From: Halomonas colorata
Lineage (GTDB): Bacteria; Pseudomonadota; Gammaproteobacteria; Pseudomonadales; Halomonadaceae
Direction of reading: 5' to 3'
Assembly (NCBI RefSeq): GCF_014897985.1
Contig: NZ_JABUZA010000021.1
Coordinates: forward strand, 1 to 64,000
Length of the DNA: 64,000 bases
Below the pieces are notes generated by a model, which was not told the DNA's origin, did not search any database, and saw only the letters and a list, made by a program, of their open reading frames with translations. Shown here piece by piece: positions 50,189 through 60,266 of the stretch (position 1 is its first letter; the number at the start of each line of letters is the position of its first letter). Both the position numbers and the translations under genes were made by a program.

Positions 50189-51049
50189 ATGACCGCCCAA
50201 CTTATCGATGGAAAAGCCATCGCTGCTCATGTCCGCCAACGCGTTGCCGAGAAGATAGCAGCACGCAAGCTTGCTGGCGCTCGTGCACCAGGACTAGCCG
50301 TTGTTGTGGTCGGGGAAGACCCCGCGTCTCATGTCTATGTGAATACCAAGCATCGAGCCTGCAAGCAGGCTGGAATCCTATCGTTCCAGCACGCATTGCC
50401 AGCAGATACCACTCAGCAGGCATTGGAAAACCTTATCGACCAGCTTAATGCGGATCCACGTATTGATGGCATTCTGGTACAGCTTCCACTCCCAGCTCAT
50501 CTGGATGCCGGGCCTATTTTAGAGCGTATTCTTCCAGGCAAAGATATTGATGGTTTCCATCCCTACAACTTGGGCAGGCTTGCCCAGCGGCTACCGGCCC
50601 TACGCCCTTGTACACCCAAAGGGATAATGACTCTGCTCGCGCAAAGCAATCTTAGCGTACGCGGGCTCAATGCCACGATTGTTGGGGCCTCGAATATTGT
50701 AGGTCGCCCCATGGCCCTTGAGCTTATATTGGCAGGTTGTACTACGACCATCTGCCATCGTTTTACGCGTGATTTAAAAGCGCATGTCAGCCGAGCGGAT
50801 CTAGTCATCGTCGCGGTCGGTAAGCCCAGCATCGTAAAAGGCGAATGGATCAAAGAAGGCGCCATCGTGATTGATGTTGGCATTAATCGCCAGGAAGATG
50901 GCTCCCTGGTCGGTGATGTTGATTTTGCTGTAGCGGCCGAGCGGGCAAGCTTTATCACCCCCGTACCTGGCGGTGTTGGACCGATGACCGTTGCCACATT
51001 ATTGGAAAACACCCTTGAAGCGGCTGAACGTCACGACGCTGAAGCCTAG
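50189..51049 (+). CDS. folD: Bifunctional methylenetetrahydrofolate dehydrogenase/cyclohydrolase
   Basis: Interconverts methylene-, methenyl- and formyl-tetrahydrofolate. Catalytic Lys in [11 protein letters not shown], the QLPLPAHLD motif, the NADP segment [10 protein letters not shown] and the C-terminal [11 protein letters not shown] are present. ATG 50189 is the conserved start (AGGGAT upstream); a GTG at 50159 is not needed. 286 residues. Confidence 0.96.
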   Translation: MTAQLIDGKAIAAHVRQRVAEKIAARKLAGARAPGLAVVVVGEDPASHVYVNTKHRACKQAGILSFQHALPADTTQQALENLIDQLNADPRIDGILVQLPLPAHLDAGPILERILPGKDIDGFHPYNLGRLAQRLPALRPCTPKGIMTLLAQSNLSVRGLNATIVGASNIVGRPMALELILAGCTTTICHRFTRDLKAHVSRADLVIVAVGKPSIVKGEWIKEGAIVIDVGINRQEDGSLVGDVDFAVAAERASFITPVPGGVGPMTVATLLENTLEAAERHDAEA

Positions 51050-51153
51050 GCTCACGATGTTTTAAATCCTCGATCGTTAATATCCGGCCGTTAATACTAG
51101 GTCTTTACTGCTGAATCTTTAATTTTTAACGTATGGACGATGGAGTCTACTCT

Positions 51154-51867
51154 ATGAAGCGTATTGGTATTATTGGCGCGATGGCGCAGGAAATTAACGT
51201 TCTTGTCGAACAGCTCGACAACGCCGAACGCTATGAACACGCTGGATTTGTATTCCATACGGGTACACGCCACGGGCTGGAAATCGTGATTTTGCTATCG
51301 GGTATTGGCAAGGTAAATGCGGCAGTAGGTACGGCTATTTTACTAGAGCGCCATCAGCCGGATGCCATTATCAATACCGGCTCAGCGGGCGGCTTTGCAA
51401 GCGATCTCAAGATTGGCGATGTGATTATTTCAGATGAGGTACGCCACCACGATGTAGACGCCGTAGTGTTTGGCTATGAAATTGGCCAGGTACCCGGCAT
51501 GCCAGCGGCTTACCTGGCAGATAAGCTATTACGCGATATCGCCCGACAAGCCATTGCTACGGTTGGTGAAGTTAACGTTCGTGAAGGGCTGATTGCAACA
51601 GGCGATGCCTTTATGGCGGACCCTGCCCGCGTCGCAGCGACCCGAGCGCAATTTCCTTCTATGCTAGCCGTGGAAATGGAAGCCGCCGCCATTGCGCAGA
51701 CCTGTCATCTCTACCAATGCCCGTTTGTAGTCATCCGCGCGCTATCCGATATTCCAGGTAACGACGATAACCACCTATCCTTCGAGGAGTTCCTGGACGT
51801 GGCGGCCGCACACTCATCGCGCATGGTGGAAGAGATGCTTTTAGGGCTGGCAAGCGCCAATCAATAA
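51154..51867 (+). CDS. mtnN: 5'-methylthioadenosine/S-adenosylhomocysteine nucleosidase
   Basis: Cleaves adenine from MTA and SAH, feeding methionine salvage and methyl-cycle recycling. IGIIGAMAQEI, NTGSAGG, EMEAAAIAQ and the catalytic Asp in ALSDIPG are all present. Start ATG 51154 after GGAG; 237 residues. It lies after folD (a one-carbon link) and before a shared terminator with pyrC. Confidence 0.95.
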   Translation: MKRIGIIGAMAQEINVLVEQLDNAERYEHAGFVFHTGTRHGLEIVILLSGIGKVNAAVGTAILLERHQPDAIINTGSAGGFASDLKIGDVIISDEVRHHDVDAVVFGYEIGQVPGMPAAYLADKLLRDIARQAIATVGEVNVREGLIATGDAFMADPARVAATRAQFPSMLAVEMEAAAIAQTCHLYQCPFVVIRALSDIPGNDDNHLSFEEFLDVAAAHSSRMVEEMLLGLASANQ

Positions 51868-51883
51868 AGCACTCTGCCCTACC

Positions 51884-51920
51884 ACAAACAAACGGAGCCC
51901 ACTGGCTCCGTTTGTTTTTT
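51884..51920. terminator. Bidirectional terminator between mtnN and pyrC
   Basis: ACAAACAAACGGAGCC (51884-51899) pairs with the following GGCTCCGTTTGT (51904-51915), then TTTTT on the plus strand. It can serve both convergent genes. Confidence 0.88.
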
Positions 51921-51933
51921 ATACAGCGAAAGG

Positions 51934-52971
51934 TTACGCCTTGATTGACCACTCAAGCGACTCACCCGCCAGTAGCGGAATAATCTTTTTGTCTCCAGCA
52001 TAGGGATAGCTTTCCGGCATATTCCAGGCTTTACGCTCCAGAGTAATCTTAGCGGCGTTAGGCGCCAAGCCATAAAAGCGCGGACCATTGAGGCTGGCAA
52101 ACGCTTCGAGCTTATCCAGTGCATTCATTTCATCAAACGCCCTGGCATATAATTCGATGGCCGCAGGTGCCGTATAAGCGCCAGCACAGCCACAGCTGGA
52201 CTCTTTATCGCCCTGCGCATGGGGAGCACTGTCGGTGCCCAAAAAGAACTTGGGGCTACCGCTGGTAGCGGCCTTCAATAGTGCCTGACGGTGCTGTTCA
52301 CGCTTAAGAATGGGCAGGCAGTAATAGTGTGGGCGAATTCCTCCGACCAGCATTTTATTGCGGTTAAACAGCAAATGATGAACGGTAATCGTCGCGGCTA
52401 CATTATCCGGCGCTGAGGCAACAAACTCCGCCGCCTGCTGGGTGGTGATATGTTCAAAAACCACCTTAAGCGACGGATGCCGCTCCAGCAGGGGTTTCAT
52501 TACCCGTTCAATAAATACCGCTTCCCGATCAAAGATATCGATATCGGCGGTGGTTACTTCGCCATGTACTAGCAGCGGCATGCCCACCTTGGCGAGCATT
52601 GCGATGGTTTCATCGCAATGGGCCAGATCCGTAACGCCAGAATCCGAATTGGTGGTGGCGCCTGCAGGATAGAGCTTGACGGCCTTGATAACACCGCTTT
52701 GTGCTGCGCGCTCAATTTCTTCTGGAGGCGTAGTATCCGTCAAATAGAGCGTCATCAACGGCTCGAACGCACTTCCTTCAGGCAGTGCGGACAAAATACG
52801 CTCGCGGTATTCAAGTGCCTGTGCCGTGGTCGTTACCGGTGGGGTTAAGTTAGGCATAATGATCGCGCGCCCCATCTGGGCGGCGGTATGCCCCACCACG
52901 GCGCTTAACGCTTCGCCATCGCGTAAATGAAGATGCCAATCATCGGGGCGGGTCAGGGTAATAACGTCCAC
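51934..52971 (-). CDS. pyrC: Dihydroorotase
   Basis: Class II (E. coli-type) dihydroorotase of pyrimidine synthesis. HLHLRDG holds two metal ligands, the carboxylated lysine is in [13 protein letters not shown], and GTDSAPH has the catalytic Asp. I start it at GTG 52971 ([13 protein letters not shown]), with AGGA upstream; the frame from 53007 adds a hydrophobic stretch. 345 residues. Confidence 0.94.
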   Translation of the reverse strand: MDVITLTRPDDWHLHLRDGEALSAVVGHTAAQMGRAIIMPNLTPPVTTTAQALEYRERILSALPEGSAFEPLMTLYLTDTTPPEEIERAAQSGVIKAVKLYPAGATTNSDSGVTDLAHCDETIAMLAKVGMPLLVHGEVTTADIDIFDREAVFIERVMKPLLERHPSLKVVFEHITTQQAAEFVASAPDNVAATITVHHLLFNRNKMLVGGIRPHYYCLPILKREQHRQALLKAATSGSPKFFLGTDSAPHAQGDKESSCGCAGAYTAPAAIELYARAFDEMNALDKLEAFASLNGPRFYGLAPNAAKITLERKAWNMPESYPYAGDKKIIPLLAGESLEWSIKA

Positions 52972-53116
52972 GGCAAGTCCTAAGCAGGTAAAAGAAAAAA
53001 ACGCCAATACAGTATACGCGATAAGGCTGGCAGAGAAATCTGCTCATCGTTGCCACAGCGCGTGCCAAGTATCGTATTATAACGGCACTTTTAGAGGTTC
53101 TAAGGTCCAATTGTTT

Positions 53117-53533
53117 ATGCAAAACGTGCGACGCTATGCGGACATCATTGCCAGCATAGAAGGTTTGGTGTGGCTAGGCTTGGCCTGGTCAATCTCCATT
53201 TCGGTCCATAACGGGAGTACCGAGCCAACTTTGGCAGCTCTATTCATTGCTGGCGCACTAATTTTATTTAGCTGGGCGCATCGCCCTATGCGCTTTTTAT
53301 TGCGTCGTTACCATATTCGCAAGCGGCGTACGGATATGTGGATCCATATCCTGGCTCTCCCGCTGTTATTAGCAATGTTTTTTCATATCATGGTAGAAGC
53401 AACATTCGGCGATACATGGCTGCCACCTAAAATGTTGCTATTTAATCTTTTAGCCTCAGCGGGTTGGCTTACATACGTTATGACCCTGATCATCAAATCT
53501 ATTATCCACAATATTAAAACGTCCAAGAAATAG
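53117..53533 (+). CDS. Small integral membrane protein of unknown function
   Basis: About 138 residues with four predicted membrane helices (roughly 14-30, 38-55, 77-96 and 105-128) and basic loops (RFLLRRYHIRKRRTD) on the cytoplasmic side. No family recognised. Start ATG 53117 preferred over 53111. It ends 7 bases before the RegB-like sensor gene, so it is probably co-transcribed and may be functionally linked to it. Confidence 0.75.
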   Translation: MQNVRRYADIIASIEGLVWLGLAWSISISVHNGSTEPTLAALFIAGALILFSWAHRPMRFLLRRYHIRKRRTDMWIHILALPLLLAMFFHIMVEATFGDTWLPPKMLLFNLLASAGWLTYVMTLIIKSIIHNIKTSKK

Positions 53534-53540
53534 GTGGCCC

Positions 53541-54812
53541 ATGCAACCCGCTCTGCCGCTTCCTCTCTCTACGCCTAACCGAAATCTTGTTCGCCTAACG
53601 ATTGTACGCGGCATCACCTGGACAGGTTTTTTACTTGCAATCATCGTGGGCGTTGAGCTTTTAGGATTCAATTTACCGGTTACCGCCGTCGTAAGTGTCG
53701 TTATCGCGATGGGGGCTTTGAATATCGTCACTTGGTGGCGCCTGGGTCGTCCACGCGCGGTTGAGCATATTGAGTATCTGCTGCATCTATTAGCGGACAT
53801 TACCGGACTAACGCTTTTATTCTATTTTTCTGGTGGTTCAACCAACCCGTTCATCACTTACTATCTGGTGCCGGTCACCATTGCCGCGGCAACGCTACCG
53901 TGGCGCCACGCCTGGGCTTGTGCTGGCAGTGCCATGGCCGGCTACAGTTTTTTAATGTTCTATTACCACCCAATCCCTCAACTAGGCCATATCAATAGCG
54001 ATGTGATGCTTAACCTACATGTTCTGGGAATGTGGCTAAACTTTGGCCTCTCTGCGGGCTTGGTAACTTTCTTTATTTACAAAATGGCCTATGCATTACG
54101 CAGCCGTGATAAAGCCCTTTCGCGCACCCGAGAAGCGGCACTGCGTAACGAGCAGGTGCTGGCCGTGGCGACCCAGGCCGCCGGCACAGCCCATGAACTA
54201 GGCACTCCGCTCTCAACCATGGCCATTTTATTAAAAGAGATGCAGGAAGAAACTCCTGAAGATGGGACCCTGCATCAGGATATTCGCCTGCTTCGCCAGC
54301 AGGTCGATATTTGCAAATCGCGCTTACAGCACTTGGTTACCAGCTCTGATCGCCAACGCATGGCTGAGCCAGAAATATTGGATGCGCAGGATTGGCTGAC
54401 CGGAGTGGTGCAGCGCTGGCTGGTATTACGCCCAGATGTCAGTCATCAGTTTGATATTACCGAAAAGCGCGGCAGGCCTTGGCTTGCGGTAGATACCACG
54501 CTGGATCAGGCGCTCATGAACCTGTTGAATAACGCCGCAGATGCCAACCCCGAGCATATCGCCGTTCGCCTGGACTGGCAGGAAGAGAGCGTGGTCATCG
54601 ATATTCGCGATCACGGACCGGGGATTGCCATGTCCATTGCTGACCAGCTTGGCGACACGTTTATTTCCACCAAGAGCAAAGGCATGGGAATTGGTTTGTT
54701 TTTAACCCATGCCACGATCAACCGCTTTGGTGGCGGTGTCAGCCTGTATAATCACCCCGAAGGCGGCACCCTGACAGAAGTGACGCTGCCGCGAAGTTCA
54801 GCCCCCAATTAA
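53541..54812 (+). CDS. regB: RegB/PrrB/RoxS-type redox sensor histidine kinase
   Basis: Redox-responsive kinase of respiratory control. Six membrane helices (about residues 20-185) include GGSTNPF (98-104), the ubiquinone-binding GGxxNPF motif of RegB. The H-box is H218 (AHELGTPLS). C258, in RQQVDICKS, is at the position of the redox-active Cys of RegB. HATPase motifs NLLNNAADA and GKGMGIGLF follow. Its partner response regulator gene is 73 bases downstream. Symbol by family; Pseudomonas calls it roxS. Confidence 0.93.
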   Translation: MQPALPLPLSTPNRNLVRLTIVRGITWTGFLLAIIVGVELLGFNLPVTAVVSVVIAMGALNIVTWWRLGRPRAVEHIEYLLHLLADITGLTLLFYFSGGSTNPFITYYLVPVTIAAATLPWRHAWACAGSAMAGYSFLMFYYHPIPQLGHINSDVMLNLHVLGMWLNFGLSAGLVTFFIYKMAYALRSRDKALSRTREAALRNEQVLAVATQAAGTAHELGTPLSTMAILLKEMQEETPEDGTLHQDIRLLRQQVDICKSRLQHLVTSSDRQRMAEPEILDAQDWLTGVVQRWLVLRPDVSHQFDITEKRGRPWLAVDTTLDQALMNLLNNAADANPEHIAVRLDWQEESVVIDIRDHGPGIAMSIADQLGDTFISTKSKGMGIGLFLTHATINRFGGGVSLYNHPEGGTLTEVTLPRSSAPN

Positions 54813-54885
54813 AGCGCAGACCTGCCTAAGCAATTGTATTTAAAACGCGCTTTAATCAGTTTCAAGTAACCATGTTGAGGACATC

Positions 54886-55425
54886 ATGCAAACGACAGAT
54901 CAACGCCTATTAATTATTGATGATGATGAAATGTTCTGTCATGTCCTGAGCCGTGCCTTTACTCGCCGCGGTTTTGAAGTAATGACAGCGCACGATGCCG
55001 ACCAGGCGCTCGCGGTCGCGACCCAGTTCCAACCCACGATGGCAACGCTGGATCTAAAGCTTGAAAACAGCTCAGGACTAAAACTACTGCCTGAAATGCT
55101 AACCGCTGTTCCGAGCTGCCGCATTGTGGTTTTGACCGGCTATTCCAGCATTGCCACTGCGGTGGAAGCGATGAAACTGGGGGCCGTTAACTACCTATGC
55201 AAACCAGCGGATGCGGACGACATTATTGCCTCGTTTGAGCATCAGGAGGGTGATCCAAATATCGAACTTGCCGACAACCCGCCCTCGATTAACCGCATCA
55301 CTTGGGAGCATATTCAAAAGGTGCTGCAAGAGCATGATGGTAATATTTCCGCTACGGCCCGTGCGCTAGGCATGCATCGCCGTACGCTGCAGCGTAAACT
55401 GCAGAAACGTCCCGTACGGCGCTAA
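54886..55425 (+). CDS. regA: RegA/PrrA/RoxR-type response regulator
   Basis: N-terminal receiver (LLIIDDDEMF; acceptor D56 in ATLDLKLE; switch K in YLCKPAD) and a short Fis-like HTH at about 139-175 (GNISATARALGMHRRTLQRKL). 179 residues, standard for RegA. Partner of the upstream RegB-like kinase. Expected targets are respiration and redox genes. Confidence 0.94.
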   Translation: MQTTDQRLLIIDDDEMFCHVLSRAFTRRGFEVMTAHDADQALAVATQFQPTMATLDLKLENSSGLKLLPEMLTAVPSCRIVVLTGYSSIATAVEAMKLGAVNYLCKPADADDIIASFEHQEGDPNIELADNPPSINRITWEHIQKVLQEHDGNISATARALGMHRRTLQRKLQKRPVRR

Positions 55426-55479
55426 AGCCACATAAATCCTCAGATATTCCAGACAATTAACTGAACACGACGGAAAGCG

Positions 55480-56253
55480 TTACTGGGCTGTCCAGCCTAA
55501 ATCAATACTCCAACTTGCCCCGGTTACCGCACCAGCACCATCGGATGCCAAGTACGCCACCATCTGGGCGACTTCGTGAGGTTCGATCAAGCGCTTGACC
55601 GCCGCATTTTTGAGCATGATTTTTTCAATAACTTCCTGCTCATCCATATTATTAAGCTTGGCCTGATCGGCAATCTGATTGTCCACCAGCGGAGTTTTTA
55701 CATAGGCCGGGCATATCGCATTGGCGGTAATTCCTTGAGGGCCGCCCTCCAGCGCTGCCGTTTTGGTAAAGCCGATCAACCCGTGCTTTGCACTTACGTA
55801 AGCAGCTTTACCCGGTGAGGCTACCTGTGCGTGCATTGAGGCAATATTAATAATGCGCCCCCATTCGGCCTTGCGCATATAAGGCCAAGCGGCCTGTGCC
55901 AGCAGGAAAGGTGCCGTTAACATCAGATCAATAATTTGACGCCACTTCTCCTCGGGAAAATCCTCAATTGCTGACACATGCTGAATACCGGCGTTATTGA
56001 CGAGCACATCCACGCTGCCAAAGCGCCTTACAGCATCGTTGACCGCTTCACGGCAAGCTGCAGGATCGGTTAAATCCGCTTGAAAAAAAGCCGCGCCAGC
56101 CGCATCAGCCACATCTTTGCCAGCCGGATTAAAGTCGACCGCCAGCACTTGATAGCCTAACTCGCAAAAATGTTTGACGACAGCCGCACCAATGCCGCTG
56201 CTAGTACCTGTTACCAGGGCGACACGAGGCGTTGTACCTGATTGAGACGTCAT
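55480..56253 (-). CDS. bdhA: D-3-hydroxybutyrate dehydrogenase
   Basis: SDR that oxidises D-3-hydroxybutyrate to acetoacetate with NAD. TGTSSGIG, NNAGIQHV, catalytic YVSAKHG, and the family tail NAICPAYVKTPLVDNQIADQA with SWSIDLGWTAQ at the end. 257 residues. With the CoA-transferase genes at 57731-59151 it makes a route from poly-hydroxybutyrate breakdown to acetoacetyl-CoA. Confidence 0.93.
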   Translation of the reverse strand: MTSQSGTTPRVALVTGTSSGIGAAVVKHFCELGYQVLAVDFNPAGKDVADAAGAAFFQADLTDPAACREAVNDAVRRFGSVDVLVNNAGIQHVSAIEDFPEEKWRQIIDLMLTAPFLLAQAAWPYMRKAEWGRIINIASMHAQVASPGKAAYVSAKHGLIGFTKTAALEGGPQGITANAICPAYVKTPLVDNQIADQAKLNNMDEQEVIEKIMLKNAAVKRLIEPHEVAQMVAYLASDGAGAVTGASWSIDLGWTAQ

Positions 56254-56480
56254 TCAGCTTTCCTTTTCCAGTAAGTAAAAGACTGCTTAGCGAGAAACAC
56301 CATGAGTATAGAAGTCACGTCGGCGTGCTGCATACTTCTTACGCGCTGTTAAGCCTGAGTTTTCCAGGTTAAAACCCTACTAATCGCCGCGATTACCTGC
56401 ACCTATTGGCGAAATGGGCGCGGCTACGCCACAATATGCGCCACTATACCCATTACTATCCTGACCATTGGAGCGTTTAC

Positions 56481-56744
56481 ATGTTTGTAGTTATTTTTGG
56501 CAGAATGTCCTGCCCTTTTTGCGTACGTGCTAAGTATCTTGCTGAACAGCTGGAATCAGCGGGCAAAATAGAGGGCTATCGCTATGTCGATATGCCTTCT
56601 GAAGGAGTGACCAAGGAAGACATCGCTAAAACAGCGGGTAAGCCTATTCATACGGTTCCTCAGGTATTTGTCGATCAAACCCATGTGGGCGGCTTTACCG
56701 AATTTGACCAGTTCGTGCGTGATAAGCAGCTACTTACGTCCTAG
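56481..56744 (+). CDS. grxA: Glutaredoxin 1 type (GrxA)
   Basis: Dithiol glutaredoxin with active site CPFC in GRMSCPFCVRAK, TVPQ cis-Pro motif and GGFTEF. Very close to E. coli GrxA in pattern (YVDMPSEGVTKEDI). Start ATG 56481, GGAG eight bases upstream; the frame from 56406 adds 25 unlikely residues. 87 residues, right for GrxA. It needs glutathione reductase (gor, 7943-9325). Confidence 0.94.
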   Translation: MFVVIFGRMSCPFCVRAKYLAEQLESAGKIEGYRYVDMPSEGVTKEDIAKTAGKPIHTVPQVFVDQTHVGGFTEFDQFVRDKQLLTS

Positions 56745-56784
56745 GCCCGTCATCAGCACTCTTTCACGTTGCGGCTCTTGATGA

Positions 56785-56799
56785 AGCCCCCGCCGGGCT
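56785..56799 (+). terminator. Weak hairpin after grxA
   Basis: AGCCC / GGGCT with a 5-base loop and a poor T-tract. Possible terminator only. Confidence 0.3.
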
Positions 56800-56925
56800 A
56801 AGCTAACTTTTGCGTTAAATATACCCCTTCTCCGCGTTGAAAACGGGGCTTAGCCGTTTGCCTATACTGAAGGGAACAAGTCATTTACTTCTAATAGAGC
56901 TTGTTTAGGCGGAGAGGACACCATC

Positions 56926-57693
56926 ATGCAACGTGATGAATTCATACAACAGCTGTGGCTTGATTACATTCACATGCATCCTGATATTGGTGCCTTGAGA
57001 CTCTGGCCACTGTCCACTATGCCGGAGTACTTAACCCTCGTTACGCTTAACCATGGCGCTTTTGCTGCTTCTGCCTTAAATAGCCGACTTGCGCATATGG
57101 GGTATCGCCATGTCGATCACTATGCCATGGCAGATAAAGGACTACTGATCCATCTACTCGCCCCCAATGATAACGGCAGTTGGCTTGTATTAGCCGAGCT
57201 GCAGCTTGCCACACTCCCCAAATCCCCGCGTGAGGCGCTGGGCGTACTGATCAATCAATCCCATCCTCAGGATTGCGTTGGGCATAATCTGCTGTGCCGT
57301 GGGCGTCCGTGGCCGATGCCTACTTGGCGACTTTACCAACAGATTCACCACGCCAGCCCATTGGCGGCTTGGATAGCCGTAATGGGGCCTCGTTTGCATC
57401 ATGCAGGCTTTGATTGTGAAGCGCTAGGCAACTCGTTAACTGCGCTCAATGGCCAACTAGCGACGGCGGGCATGCCCTGCTTAAAAGAATCTCATAACGG
57501 CGTTTTCTCGCATTCATCGCTGATAGATCATTACTTTTACCCCACCATGCCGCAAAAGGTAACGTTTAGTGAAGGCGATGAGCACCGCCTGTGTCTGGGA
57601 GGACTAGCGCTGACTGAAAAGCACATAGAGGCAGGCCATGAAAGGATTGCCCAACTATTAATGCCGGCCCATGCGCGTTGCGAAATTGCTTAG
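56926..57693 (+). CDS. DUF1338-like (2-oxoadipate dioxygenase/VOC-related) protein, divergent
   Basis: 255 residues. Features fitting DUF1338 (YdcJ/HglS family, Fe(II) 2-oxoadipate hydroxylase in lysine breakdown): FIQQLWLDYI near the start, LNH43 at the first metal-ligand position, a GYRHVDHY segment, LAELQL, and LHH (157-159) as a second ligand. The final Glu-bearing motif is not recognisable, and the protein is shorter than HglS. A Fe-binding role is uncertain. RBS GGAG precedes the ATG. It converges on the CoA-transferase genes. Confidence 0.55.
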   Translation: MQRDEFIQQLWLDYIHMHPDIGALRLWPLSTMPEYLTLVTLNHGAFAASALNSRLAHMGYRHVDHYAMADKGLLIHLLAPNDNGSWLVLAELQLATLPKSPREALGVLINQSHPQDCVGHNLLCRGRPWPMPTWRLYQQIHHASPLAAWIAVMGPRLHHAGFDCEALGNSLTALNGQLATAGMPCLKESHNGVFSHSSLIDHYFYPTMPQKVTFSEGDEHRLCLGGLALTEKHIEAGHERIAQLLMPAHARCEIA

Positions 57694-57730
57694 GCGGCCA
57701 TCCAAGACCGCCCAGTTGCGAAACTAGCGC

Positions 57731-58393
57731 TTAATCAGCAAACGTCATTTCCGGCACGTGGTCTGGCACTATCAACTTACCCGCTGTCTTTTCGATAATT
57801 TCCTCAACACTCACCCCTGGCGCACGCTCTTTAAGGACAAACGCACCATCTTTAATTTCCAGATAGGCCAAATCGGTCAGCACGCGATTAATACACCCAG
57901 CACCAGTAAGCGGCAGCGCACATTTTTCCAGCAGCTTGGATTCGCCATGTTTAGACGCATGAGTCATGGTGCAAATAATATTTTCAGCGCCTGCCACTAA
58001 GTCCATGGCGCCGCCCATCCCCTTGATCAGCTTCCCAGGGACCATCCATGAAGCAATATTGCCTTCCTGATCTACCTCAAAAGCGCCAAGCACGGTTAAA
58101 TCAACGTGCCCACCACGAATCATGGCAAATGACTCAGCGGAGGAGAAAATAGCAGCCCCAGGCCGGGCCGTTACGGTTTGCTTGCCTGCATTAATCATAT
58201 CGGCATCCAGCTCTTCCTCGGTCGGGAAACGGCCCATACCCAATAGGCCGTTTTCCGACTGGAGCATGACGTCGATTCCATCAGGAATGTAATTGGCGAC
58301 CAGGGTAGGAATCCCAATACCCAGATTGACGTAGAAACCATCTTCAAGCTCGCGTGCGACACGCTGTGCCATTTGTTCTCGTGTTAAAGCCAT
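57731..58393 (-). CDS. scoB: 3-oxoacid CoA-transferase subunit B
   Basis: Beta subunit of succinyl-CoA:acetoacetate CoA-transferase. The catalytic Glu is in QSENGLLGMG; NLGIGIPT is the family glycine-rich motif. 220 residues. It follows scoA by 59 bases. Confidence 0.92.
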   Translation of the reverse strand: MALTREQMAQRVARELEDGFYVNLGIGIPTLVANYIPDGIDVMLQSENGLLGMGRFPTEEELDADMINAGKQTVTARPGAAIFSSAESFAMIRGGHVDLTVLGAFEVDQEGNIASWMVPGKLIKGMGGAMDLVAGAENIICTMTHASKHGESKLLEKCALPLTGAGCINRVLTDLAYLEIKDGAFVLKERAPGVSVEEIIEKTAGKLIVPDHVPEMTFAD

Positions 58394-58452
58394 GGTGGCA
58401 ACCTCGTTATTGGACGTTAAAAAAATAGAGTGAGCCGTTATGCATCAAGAAA

Positions 58453-59151
58453 TTAGCTATGCAGCGTGCGTTTCTCGATGCGCTTCTCGAACGTGCCTTG
58501 AATGATTCGATCCACATAAATTCCCGGCGTGTGGATCTGACTAGGCTCAAGCTCACCTGGCTCTACAATTTCTTCAACTTCAACCACGGTAATTTTCCCC
58601 GCCGTTGCCGCCAATGGATTAAAGTTTTGCGCGGTATGACGGTAAACCACATTGCCATAGCGGTCCGCTTTCCACCCTTTCACGATCGCGAAATCCCCCA
58701 CTAGCGCTTCTTCAAGAATGTAATGGCGCCCGTTGAATTCGCGTACTTCCTTGCCTTCACCAATCGGCGTGCCATAGCCCGTCGCGGTATAAAAAGCCGG
58801 AATACCGGCGCCCCCGGCACGCATTTTCTCAGCAAGCGTCCCCTGCGGAGTCAAAATAACTTCTATTTCGTCATTGAGCATCTGCTGCTCAAAGAGCGCG
58901 TTTTCTCCCACATAAGAGGCAAATATTTTACTGATCTGGCGGTCTTCCAGCAGTACGCCCAAACCAAACCCGTCGACGCCGCAGTTGTTGGAGGCGACCG
59001 TGAGATTTTTGACCCCTCGGCGTTTAATTTCTGCAATCAGGTTTTCCGGAATCCCGCATAGCCCAAAACCACCAGCCAATACGGTCATACCATCTTCGAT
59101 ACCTTCCATCGCTTCTGCGTAGGAACCTACACGCTTATCAAATCCTGCCAT
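58453..59151 (-). CDS. scoA: 3-oxoacid CoA-transferase subunit A
   Basis: Alpha subunit, with the CoA-binding GGFGLCGIP motif, [12 protein letters not shown] and [11 protein letters not shown]. 232 residues. Activates acetoacetate to acetoacetyl-CoA using succinyl-CoA (or acetyl-CoA if it is AtoDA-like). First of the pair, divergent from a lysR gene that likely controls it. Confidence 0.92.
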   Translation of the reverse strand: MAGFDKRVGSYAEAMEGIEDGMTVLAGGFGLCGIPENLIAEIKRRGVKNLTVASNNCGVDGFGLGVLLEDRQISKIFASYVGENALFEQQMLNDEIEVILTPQGTLAEKMRAGGAGIPAFYTATGYGTPIGEGKEVREFNGRHYILEEALVGDFAIVKGWKADRYGNVVYRHTAQNFNPLAATAGKITVVEVEEIVEPGELEPSQIHTPGIYVDRIIQGTFEKRIEKRTLHS

Positions 59152-59284
59152 TGCTCGGCCTCACATTATTGTCGGTGGTTCGTAAAATGCGCTTGTCGAT
59201 AATCTCAGTGTTGTCTCTGTTAATATATTTGTTAAGTTTGTTTTTCTTATCAATTAATTTTAAAAATTTATAAAAGAGAATCAT

Positions 59285-60175
59285 ATGACGGTAAAGCAGC
59301 TACGGGCTTTCCTAGTGGTCGCCCAAACCCTTAGCTTTACACAAGCCTGTGAACGTCTGCATCTTTCTCAGCCTGCCTTAAGCTTAGCCATTAAAGGGCT
59401 GGAGGCCTCACTGGGTGGCAAATTACTTATCCGCAGCACGCGAAGCGTACGCTTAACGCCGGAAGGAGAGTCCCTGTTACCGCTGGCCAAGCATCTGCTC
59501 GCCCAATGGGATAATACCGAAGAACGCCTGCGCCAGCGGTTTACGCTTCAGCTTGGTAGACTTAGCGTAGCCGCCATGCCCTCGTTTGCCTGTAATCTCT
59601 TGCCCGCTGCAATGGTAAAGTTTCGTCATCTATACCCCAAAATCAATATTACGGTACATGACGTTATCAACGAAGAAGTGACGGAGATGGTGCGCTCCCG
59701 TCAGGTTGAAATGGGGATCATTTTCTCTTCTGAAGGGGCGGATCGCTTGACCTTTACGCCGCTTTTTGACGATCATTTCGTTGCCGTGCTTCCGCCCAGT
59801 TCTCCACTCATAAGCAAATGTTCTCTGACGTGGGCTGAGCTTTTAAATAATGACTTTATTACCCTCCAGCGGCCCTCTATGGTGCGCCGCTTGTTAGAGC
59901 AGGCGCTAAACCAACAGCATATCGACTTAACCGTGGCCTTTGAAAGCCATCAGCTTTCAACCGTAGGGCGCATGGTGGCAGACGGGCTGGGGGTTAGCGC
60001 AGTGCCATCAATGTGTATTCGTCAAATGCATGAACTGGGCGCACACTGTGTACCGCTAACCGCCCCCAGTATTTCCTGCCAAGTGGGGATTATCACGCAT
60101 CAAGAGCTATCCGTGGCAGCTCAAGCGCTACAAACAGTGCTGATTGAAACGGTACAAGCGCCTTGCTTTCCTTGA
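59285..60175 (+). CDS. LysR-family regulator, probably of scoAB
   Basis: HTH at residues 5-62 (FTQACERLHLSQPALSLAIKGLEASLGG) and a C-terminal effector domain. 296 residues. It is divergent from scoAB across a 133-base AT-rich gap, the usual arrangement of a LysR regulator and its target. No clear T-N11-A box was assigned. Confidence 0.88.
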   Translation: MTVKQLRAFLVVAQTLSFTQACERLHLSQPALSLAIKGLEASLGGKLLIRSTRSVRLTPEGESLLPLAKHLLAQWDNTEERLRQRFTLQLGRLSVAAMPSFACNLLPAAMVKFRHLYPKINITVHDVINEEVTEMVRSRQVEMGIIFSSEGADRLTFTPLFDDHFVAVLPPSSPLISKCSLTWAELLNNDFITLQRPSMVRRLLEQALNQQHIDLTVAFESHQLSTVGRMVADGLGVSAVPSMCIRQMHELGAHCVPLTAPSISCQVGIITHQELSVAAQALQTVLIETVQAPCFP

Positions 60176-60266
60176 ATAGCAGAATCCTTTTAGCACGTTG
60201 TGCTGGGCAGTATGAGCTTGATCCATTAGCATTAAAGGCATTTATTAGTTTTGGCGAAGGATAGGT

